From positions 1 through 38,640 of IMG/VR virus record IMGVR_UViG_3300031576_000172: a stretch of 38,640 nt of DNA; one strand, written 5' to 3'. Under the pieces are notes generated by a model, which did not search any database, was not told where the DNA came from, and saw only the letters and a list, made by a program, of their open reading frames with translations. Each line of letters opens with the position of its first letter. Positions within the stretch are counted from its first letter, which is position 1. This DNA comes from a virus. This document shows, piece after piece, positions 7,092-12,606 of the stretch. Both the position numbers and the translations under genes were made by a program.

Positions 7092-7487
7092 TCAATGTGT
7101 AATGTTCATGCAGTGGAGCAGGCAGTCCCCCATCATCAGGGCAGCGGCGGCGGCCAGGATGGCGACCCCGATGTCGGCCCACGGGACCAGATATTCCCGG
7201 AGGTCCACCTCGGCGGCGATGTCCATGTCAATCGGCCAATGGGCAACGACTTCAAACTTGAAATCCTGGTAGTTCACCTGGGCGGCTCCGTCCGGGAGGC
7301 CGAGCTCCCGGGCCTTGGCGAGGAGAAGGGCCAGCGCCAGCTGGGCTGGTCCTGAGCCGGCGTAGCCCCAGCAGAAGCCGTCCGGTGAATGGTTCGTGAT
7401 CTTCTGACTTGCCTGCGGTGAGACGGCCTGCCCGTTCAGCTTGACGATCCTGCCCTCGACGAAACATCGGATGTGGTCCATGGTCAT
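7092..7487 (-). CDS. DUF6166-like protein with C-terminal membrane helix
   Basis: The core (KLNGQAVSP, then ITNHSPDGFCWGYAGSGPAQ and the YQDFKFEVVAHWP strand) matches the DUF6166 pattern I know from phages and plasmids, function unknown. What is odd is the C-terminus: after ~residue 100 a hydrophobic Ala-rich helix (about 18 residues) predicts membrane attachment. Its first codon overlaps the stop of the 61-aa gene (ATGA). Confidence 0.75.
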   Translation of the reverse strand: MTMDHIRCFVEGRIVKLNGQAVSPQASQKITNHSPDGFCWGYAGSGPAQLALALLLAKARELGLPDGAAQVNYQDFKFEVVAHWPIDMDIAAEVDLREYLVPWADIGVAILAAAAALMMGDCLLHCMNITH

Positions 7488-7669
7488 TCCTTCTCGATGG
7501 TGATGGTGAATTGGTCACCCTCTTGGGTCTGAAGGGTGATGAAAGTCATACCTTCCTGCTCCGGGTTTAAGATCCGGACGTGCTTGATAAAATCTGTCGG
7601 TGAAACCTTGAGTCCCTGGAGCCATCGGTCCAGGTCGGCGATGAGTTTGGCTGTCTTCTCGTCCATCAT
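7484..7669 (-). CDS. Hypothetical 61-aa acidic protein
   Basis: Not recognised. Start chosen at ATG 7667-7669, with GGGAAGGAA about 5 nt upstream and a TGATG-type overlap with the 52-aa zinc-ribbon gene. The N-terminal half is helical (KLIADLDRWLQGL); the C-terminal half is beta-like. It is translated between the zinc-ribbon and DUF6166-like genes. Confidence 0.65.
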   Translation of the reverse strand: MMDEKTAKLIADLDRWLQGLKVSPTDFIKHVRILNPEQEGMTFITLQTQEGDQFTITIEKE

Positions 7670-7824
7670 GTCAGTTCCTTCCCGGCGCACATCTTGCAGA
7701 GTGGTTGATTCGCCTCTCGGCCACCGTACCAGTATGCGACTTGCTTCGTCTGATCGCAGCCCACACAAAGGGCGACGGCATCCCGGCGTTCGATGTGGCT
7801 CGGCTTTTCTTGCTTGTCGCTCAT
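7666..7824 (-). CDS. Zinc-ribbon protein, 52 aa
   Basis: This gene is short. ATG (7822-7824) has a consensus AAGGAG seven bases upstream. The protein starts MSDKQEKPSHIERRDA and carries two CxxC knuckles (LCVGCDQ at ~19-25 and CKMCAGK near the C-terminus), a compact zinc ribbon. The stop overlaps the next start. Likely a small DNA- or protein-binding early factor; the partner is unknown. Confidence 0.7.
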   Translation of the reverse strand: MSDKQEKPSHIERRDAVALCVGCDQTKQVAYWYGGREANQPLCKMCAGKELT

Positions 7825-7855
7825 ATGGCGCTCCTTGGGTGATGAATGGTGTAAA

Positions 7856-7987
7856 TCAGAACTGGATCATGAAAACAAGACAACCGTGGCGGATGGTCAC
7901 GCCTTCAAGCACGACCCTCCCGTTGTTGAGCCCGTCCTTGCCAACGTAGGTGTGCTCTTCAAGAATGTTGTAGGTGAGAGGTATCAT
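7856..7987 (-). CDS. Small early ORF, 43 aa
   Basis: First open frame after P4. The ATG (7985-7987) has GGGAAGGG about 11 nt upstream within the conserved P4 leader. The protein starts MIPLTYNILEEHTYVGKDGL and looks like a small beta-rich domain with a hydrophobic C-terminus. No family recognised. Confidence 0.55.
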   Translation of the reverse strand: MIPLTYNILEEHTYVGKDGLNNGRVVLEGVTIRHGCLVFMIQF

Positions 7988-8029
7988 TTGACTTTTCCCT
8001 TCCCTGGAGTGTTGGTTGGTTTTGCTTCC

Positions 8030-8060
8030 ATTATATAACCATTCTATAACGGAATGTCAA
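8030..8060 (-). promoter_or_regulatory. Promoter P4
   Basis: Minus-strand TTGACA (8055-8060) with TATATA at 17-nt spacing (8032-8037) or TATAAT at 19-nt spacing (8030-8035). The plus strand shows two near-direct copies, CCATTATATAA and CCATTCTATAA, and an inverted CATTC/GAATG pair spanning the spacer, so an operator could overlap it. It should drive the 43-aa to ParB-like operon. Confidence 0.75.
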
Positions 8061-8096
8061 GCAAAATCGAACGCAATAATCCCTTTGCCGGGCGTG

Positions 8097-8160
8097 GGTT
8101 TTCTTCGCTCCCCCGGTGGGAGCCAGTGGGTTGGGGTGGTGGTGGCGGGGTGGGTGTGGT
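8097..8160 (-). terminator. C-rich rut-like stretch plus hairpin after amidase
   Basis: Right after the amidase stop the minus-strand RNA is very rich in C and poor in G for about 40 nt (many CCACCC runs), then forms a GCTCCC/GGGAGC hairpin (~8107-8123). There is no U-tract, so an intrinsic terminator is unlikely; the composition is that of a Rho utilisation site. The opposite strand has four G-runs (8128-8154) that could form a G-quadruplex. It separates the late operon from P4. Confidence 0.4.
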
Positions 8161-8727
8161 TTAGAGGCTGTCCCGGAAGGCGTCCATGTCGAGGTGGAGG
8201 CCGGGACAGCTTTTGAATTGCGGGATGCCGGCATCGTTCTTGATCCGCCAATCGTAGCCGGCCAGGAGTCCGGCCTCCCGGTGGCCGATCACGTGCGCGG
8301 GCGTGATGGTCGGGGCGACCCACATCAGACCGTCGCAAAGCCGGCGGAGCTCCTTCAGGAGGCCCTCGTCGGGTGGAGTGAGATCGAAGTTCCCACACAG
8401 CATGACGCCCCAACTTAATCCGTTCATGTTCTTCTCCTGGCAGTGAGCGCCTCGCTGCTCGAGGCTCCTCCCCATCAGGATCTCGGGCCGTCCGTTGATG
8501 CGTTCGATCCCGAAATGGTATCCGATATCCGACCATCCCTTGCCGAGGTGATAGTTCCGGATGGCCTGCCAATCGACGACGGCGCCATCGAAGGTCAGCG
8601 AGTGATGCACCACGATATGGGTTCTGGTCAGGGGCGGCGTCTTACTTCTTCCTTTCGGCGATCTGCTCCTCGAGTTCCTCGAGAGATTCCGACCGGATCT
8701 CGGCCGTGTCGGTCGGCACTGAATCAT
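8161..8727 (-). CDS. N-acetylmuramoyl-L-alanine amidase (endolysin)
   Basis: An Amidase_2/T7-lysozyme-type enzyme that cleaves the MurNAc-L-Ala bond of peptidoglycan at lysis. Seen: IVVHHSL with first zinc His (H41/H42), the GWSDIGYHFGIE segment with the catalytic-type Tyr70, HVIGHRE (H149), and KSCPG (C174) as third ligand. About 150 residues of domain, no signal peptide and no separate wall-binding domain, so it needs the holin. The start is uncertain: the only in-frame ATG upstream of the domain (8727) overlaps the 145-aa gene by 86 nt and adds an Arg/Ser-rich tail of ~30 residues. Confidence 0.9.
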   Translation of the reverse strand: MIQCRPTRPRSGRNLSRNSRSRSPKGRSKTPPLTRTHIVVHHSLTFDGAVVDWQAIRNYHLGKGWSDIGYHFGIERINGRPEILMGRSLEQRGAHCQEKNMNGLSWGVMLCGNFDLTPPDEGLLKELRRLCDGLMWVAPTITPAHVIGHREAGLLAGYDWRIKNDAGIPQFKSCPGLHLDMDAFRDSL

Positions 8728-9079
8728 GCACCACTAGGATGACGCCTGGTCGATCCTTCGCTTTGAAGAGGTGCCAGCGTGGGTCGATCTGCCTTGGCTT
8801 TGACTCGTCAGCGAAGGCCTCAGAAACCAAGCTGTATCCCACCGCCTGGCCCTTGAAGCCTTTGAGGATTTCACTTTTCTCCGTGAACCAGATATCCTTG
8901 ACCCAGCCGGAGCCGAGCGATCCTTCGATGCCGAGTGCCATCATCCAGAGGAGGAAACATTCCTTCTTGTTCCGCCACATGAAGAGTCGGACCTTGTCCA
9001 GCATGATGAAGCAGTGGCTGGCCCTCGTCGGGTCCGGGATGTCAAGGTGTTGGCCGTTGTCGTAGTCGATCTGGGACAC
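8642..9079 (-). CDS. Hypothetical 145-aa protein in lysis cluster
   Basis: Not recognised. It starts at GTG 9077-9079. The protein is soluble, with an aromatic, possibly sheet-forming middle and an acidic coiled C-terminus (ESLEELEEQIAERKK). It lies between the holin-like and amidase genes and overlaps the amidase start region, so coexpression at lysis is likely. Function unknown. Confidence 0.6.
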   Translation of the reverse strand: MSQIDYDNGQHLDIPDPTRASHCFIMLDKVRLFMWRNKKECFLLWMMALGIEGSLGSGWVKDIWFTEKSEILKGFKGQAVGYSLVSEAFADESKPRQIDPRWHLFKAKDRPGVILVVHDSVPTDTAEIRSESLEELEEQIAERKK

Positions 9080-9092
9080 TGTCAGAGCGAGG

Positions 9093-9740
9093 TCAACAGG
9101 TCGGGCCTGTCCCCGACAGCATTAGTCGGTGGACGTTCTGGTTCAACACCGATCTCCGGGCGCTGATCGATGCGTGGTAGGTGGCGGCGATCGATGGCTC
9201 CAGTGGCCAGAGCAAATATTCGAGTCCCTTGAGTTTGAGGCCGGGATTGAACTGCCAGAGTTCGCCGGCGATCTTCCGGCAGAAGACAACTGCCCCGATC
9301 CCAACGACCGTCTTCCAGAGGCTGTCCGACGGCGACCATTCAACCAGGCTGTAGCTGCCGGCGAAGCCACCGCCAGAGAAGAACTCGACAGTTGATCCGT
9401 TTCCATCCGGTGCATCGACCAAGCGGCTGAAGGCGAGATTCACTTCGGGGAAGTCGAAGACGGTCTGCCGAGTTTGAGCAGACGCCGGGGATGAATATCC
9501 TGCCGCTCCGAGGGCACAGCCGATAAGGATGGGTGCGAGAAAGGATTTCATGCCACCTCCAGAGGCAGCCTTGTTGACCCCTGCCCTGAGAAAGCCCAGG
9601 CCAAAGAATCCGAGCAGTCCGTCGACGGCGGCGATGACGCTGTTCTCCGGCTCCCACCATCCGGCAACGACGCCGACGTTGAACACCGCCCCAAGGATCA
9701 CGGCGATGTATGTCTTGTAGCCTTCCAGTTTTTTCAACAT
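9093..9740 (-). CDS. Holin-like protein fused to an exported domain
   Basis: A 215-aa frame from an ATG with AGGAGGAACC directly upstream. Residues 1-63 match small phage holins: MLKKLEGYKTYIAVILG, a GWW turn, then a second hydrophobic segment. Residue 64 is an internal Met (9549-9551) with GGAGG four bases upstream. From there the sequence reads as a Sec signal peptide (MKSFLAPILIGCALGAA then PASA-Q). The frame may therefore give two products: a full-length protein and a shorter exported one, in the style of dual-start holins or two fused genes. The C-terminal ~120 residues are unrecognised. It lies between the coiled-coil membrane protein and the amidase cluster. Confidence 0.65.
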   Translation of the reverse strand: MLKKLEGYKTYIAVILGAVFNVGVVAGWWEPENSVIAAVDGLLGFFGLGFLRAGVNKAASGGGMKSFLAPILIGCALGAAGYSSPASAQTRQTVFDFPEVNLAFSRLVDAPDGNGSTVEFFSGGGFAGSYSLVEWSPSDSLWKTVVGIGAVVFCRKIAGELWQFNPGLKLKGLEYLLWPLEPSIAATYHASISARRSVLNQNVHRLMLSGTGPTC

Positions 9741-9760
9741 GGTTCCTCCTGTTGTTTTGT

Positions 9761-10078
9761 TCATCGACGATTGATCTCCAATTTGAGCCGCCGCTCCATT
9801 GCGTCAGCATCCTCGTCTGAGAATTGCTGGCTTACGCCCTTATGTAGATTGGCGCGTTGCTCTTCCAGTATGCGAAGTTGCCTTTCTTGCACATCGGCAA
9901 GACGCTCCAGGATTTTTGTTTGCTCCTCTATCGCCTGTCGCACTTCATATCGATTCCCGCCGGTTGTCACGTCTATCAGACCCGGAACTGCGGCGACGAG
10001 TTGTGAGATCACCATGATCAATGCGGCTATAATCCACATTGCGTTGACCTTCTTGCCGTTTGGGAGTTCGATTGCCAT
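9761..10078 (-). CDS. Membrane-anchored coiled-coil protein, possible i-spanin
   Basis: A 105-aa protein with one N-terminal membrane helix (~13-33, MWIIAALIMVISQLVAAVPG) followed by a long heptad-rich helix (~50-95). That topology fits an inner-membrane spanin or a hemolysin XhlA-type lysis helper. A strong GGAGGAG sits before the ATG, inside the end of the upstream 34-aa gene. No lipoprotein partner with a lipobox was found nearby, so the spanin call is tentative. Confidence 0.55.
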   Translation of the reverse strand: MAIELPNGKKVNAMWIIAALIMVISQLVAAVPGLIDVTTGGNRYEVRQAIEEQTKILERLADVQERQLRILEEQRANLHKGVSQQFSDEDADAMERRLKLEINRR

Positions 10079-10084
10079 CAGAGT

Positions 10085-10189
10085 TCACTCCTCCCCGGGG
10101 AAGGCCGGTTGCGCTTGTGCAAGGGCGCCGATGGAAAGAGCAAGGGCGAGCACGGCGGCTACTGTGTGTTTCACGACCGCTTCTTTCAC
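10085..10189 (-). CDS. 34-aa signal-peptide-like mini gene
   Basis: GTG (10187-10189) overlaps the pectate lyase stop as GTGA. The product is almost only a signal peptide: basic start, ~15 hydrophobic residues, then GALAQAQPAFPGEE. It has no Cys, so it is not an Rz1-type lipoprotein. It could be a small membrane peptide of the lysis module (antiholin or pinholin-like), or the stump of a lost exported protein. Translation coupling to the lyase supports expression. Confidence 0.5.
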   Translation of the reverse strand: MKEAVVKHTVAAVLALALSIGALAQAQPAFPGEE

Positions 10190-11865
10190 ATGAGGTAGCG
10201 TGGTTCGATCGGCAGTCCCGCCATTCGGAGCGTCAAACAGTGGTGCATATAGTGATCCATGTACGTTCTGCCGTCCGATGTGAATACTGCCGACTGCGTG
10301 ATTGAAGTCGTGGTCCCTCCAAAATAAACTTCCCAAACATCTGGGAGCCCATCGGAGTCCGTGTCCGTCAGCGGCGTTCCAGCCGTCATCGTCGGCCAAC
10401 CAACCGGCGAAACCGGCACGACAATGTCTTGCTCGACGTGACCAACCGACGATCCCGCAACGAGCGGAGTCCCAAACTGCGTATTGAATATGAGAAAACA
10501 GCCCGGCCCACCTGAGCCAATATCGTTGTTTTGAATCGACGAGAGATCAACGACCCTCGCCTGACCCGCGCCAGGACCAGAGTCAACAACATAGTTAAGC
10601 GCCTGATAGCGATTCGACGATGACCCAATTCCCGTTATAGAAATCTTGACTGAGTCTGCCGTCGGGCCCCTGCCCCAGTGAAGAATCGTCCCATAAGGAA
10701 AATTGATTTTCCTCGCCGTCACGCCATTGATGACTCTGCCCACAGCGCCTATCTCTTTGACTGAGGCAATGGCGGCGGAGTCTATCGCTGAGCGCGGCCA
10801 CGGCCCGACCTGGTTCAATAACAAATTCCCGGCAACCGTATCAGCATCCCAGTCAGTTCCGGTCTTGCCCATCAAGGGCTGCGTGGACTGATTCACGCTT
10901 GGTAGAGCCGTGACCAACCAGTCGTCCCCTGTATCGGTCAACCGATTGTAGCCCCTGTTTCCCTCAGCATACACGAGTTGCCCGGTCATGGAGCCGCCTC
11001 CGGTCGTGAGGATATATTTGTTCGCAGGTGTGTCTGCGCCGGGCTTGAAATAGTTCCGCCTGAATTCCAATGACGCAGGCGATGCCGCTCCGCCTCCAAT
11101 CGCTGTTGTTGCCTGGTAGTTGTAGACGTAGTTATCGTTAAACTCTGCCCTGCCTGCGCCAACCATACGGGCGTTTCTGTCCAGATTGTGAGCAAGGAGA
11201 TTTCTGATGAACGATACCGAATCCCCCCCCGTCATATGCCAGAGCAATCCCTTCGAGTGCTCAATCTCAGGGTGAATGCTGCGGGAGAGCGCATAGGCTA
11301 TGATCGTATTGGTGATGCTCAACCTGCCGCCGCCATCCCCGGCCGCGACATTCTCATCAATTCCCCAAACTGTAGAGCCGTGGTCAATGATAATGTTCCA
11401 GACCGAATCAGGATAGGCCTCCCCGGCTCCCATCTGTATACAATCCCTTGCGTCCGAGCGCACACCCGCTATAATGTCATCGCCCATCGCAACTCTGACG
11501 TTCTGCAAGATGACTTCAGGAGCGATGATCTTGAACGTGACATTCTTGAGCAAATTCCCCGATCCTGGCACACACTGATCGGGTACGGTCAGGTTTCTCT
11601 TTGAGACCGTGATGAGGCCGCCGAGGGAGTTGAAATCAAACGTCCCGCCGTTCTGCGCTATGACGATCCTCTTGCCAGATGAATCTTGGCACGCCGCCTT
11701 GAAGAGCGCCGCCGTCGTAGGACGGATAACCCTTCCGCCCCTTCCGCCCTTGGCAAAGCGTCCGAACCCCTCCGCCCCGGGGAAGGCAAGAAGTGGAGCT
11801 TGCGAGAACGCATGCGCCTCAATAACTAAGGCCAGTATCAAAATCCACTTTACTTTATGAGCCAT
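10186..11865 (-). CDS. Secreted pectate lyase-like polysaccharide lyase
   Basis: A 559-aa parallel beta-helix enzyme of the pectate lyase type, expected to cleave polygalacturonate by beta-elimination with Ca2+. A Sec signal peptide (1-~21, ending HAFSQ) leads to AFPGAEGFGRFAKGGRGGRV (~27-46), the usual start of this lyase group. IIIDHGSTVWGIDEN (~residue 150) and DRNARMVGAGRAEFNDNYVY (~230-250) fit the calcium site and helix turns. Near the C-terminus DTDSDGLPDVWE is a calcium-binding loop. No virion-attachment domain is seen. GAGGAGAAA precedes the ATG, and the start overlaps the upstream gene by 16 nt. Likely exported by the infected host, to digest plant or biofilm polysaccharide. Confidence 0.85.
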   Translation of the reverse strand: MAHKVKWILILALVIEAHAFSQAPLLAFPGAEGFGRFAKGGRGGRVIRPTTAALFKAACQDSSGKRIVIAQNGGTFDFNSLGGLITVSKRNLTVPDQCVPGSGNLLKNVTFKIIAPEVILQNVRVAMGDDIIAGVRSDARDCIQMGAGEAYPDSVWNIIIDHGSTVWGIDENVAAGDGGGRLSITNTIIAYALSRSIHPEIEHSKGLLWHMTGGDSVSFIRNLLAHNLDRNARMVGAGRAEFNDNYVYNYQATTAIGGGAASPASLEFRRNYFKPGADTPANKYILTTGGGSMTGQLVYAEGNRGYNRLTDTGDDWLVTALPSVNQSTQPLMGKTGTDWDADTVAGNLLLNQVGPWPRSAIDSAAIASVKEIGAVGRVINGVTARKINFPYGTILHWGRGPTADSVKISITGIGSSSNRYQALNYVVDSGPGAGQARVVDLSSIQNNDIGSGGPGCFLIFNTQFGTPLVAGSSVGHVEQDIVVPVSPVGWPTMTAGTPLTDTDSDGLPDVWEVYFGGTTTSITQSAVFTSDGRTYMDHYMHHCLTLRMAGLPIEPRYLM

Positions 11866-12599
11866 TTTCTCCTCGCTGGCGCCGCTGCCGATGGCGGCTG
11901 TACCTCAATTAAGAGCGCAGAATTTGACGACGCCCCAAGCGTTGACCAATCATGTGTCTGATCCGTCGAATACTGGGACTGTCCGAATGTCGCGCTTGAT
12001 CCCGTGGAGTTGCCCTCATGAAGTTCGGTTTCTCCTGATCCATTCAAAATCGTGATCGCTGCTCGATCTGAGATACAAGAGAATGATTTACTGTTTGCCA
12101 GCAGGGATGATGCGAGCGAGATAGTCTGGGTTAGACCAGTTCCCGTCACCGGAGTTGCTGTCTGCCGCACCGGAGTCGTTGTGCTATACCCCGATGCGAT
12201 TTCCTCAACTGATCCGTAGGAACGATTGGCCGTGCTGCTGAAGTTCCACGTGACTGTGCCTGAGCCGGGCGAACCCGTTATCGTAGCATAAGCGATGCCA
12301 ACTTCTGACCCTCCCGTAGCTTCCCATGTTCCTGAAAGAATTGTCCACGCCCCGACATTACTTAGCGTTGTCGTGACAGAGCTGATGGATCTGTCAGCCG
12401 TGGCTCTCCACGCGATCCACGCGATCAAGAGCGCATTAGATGACGGCGTGATCGACGGCGTTGTCGCAACCGTGTGATTGGCCCCATTGGCAACCGCCGT
12501 CAAATGCGTCGGATTCGCAACCTGAGCGGAGCACGTCAGAGCGACGCCCAGCAGGAGCAGGAGCACTCCCCCTGCTATTGCGACACGGAAGAATGTCAT
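11850..12599 (-). CDS. Exported beta-sandwich protein
   Basis: A 249-aa protein from ATG 12597-12599. A strong signal peptide (about residues 1-26, a run of Leu/Val then SAQ) precedes an all-beta, Ser/Thr-rich domain of ~190 residues (ANHTVATTPSITPSSNALLI, later GSGTVTWNFSSTANRSYGSV) resembling jelly-roll domains of environmental surface proteins. The single Cys lies in the signal region (LTCSAQ) and could be a weak lipobox. A GTG nine codons upstream is an alternative start. Its place between fibre and lyase suggests a carbohydrate-binding partner. Confidence 0.65.
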   Translation of the reverse strand: MTFFRVAIAGGVLLLLLGVALTCSAQVANPTHLTAVANGANHTVATTPSITPSSNALLIAWIAWRATADRSISSVTTTLSNVGAWTILSGTWEATGGSEVGIAYATITGSPGSGTVTWNFSSTANRSYGSVEEIASGYSTTTPVRQTATPVTGTGLTQTISLASSLLANSKSFSCISDRAAITILNGSGETELHEGNSTGSSATFGQSQYSTDQTHDWSTLGASSNSALLIEVQPPSAAAPARRKWLIK

Positions 12600-12606
12600 G
12601 CCGTTA

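Noticed and set aside
8057-8572. 171-aa minus-strand ORF across the amidase and its terminator
   Set aside because: Out-of-frame reading of the amidase (frame content HPELSPRQ..., Arg/Pro-rich), with no start signal.
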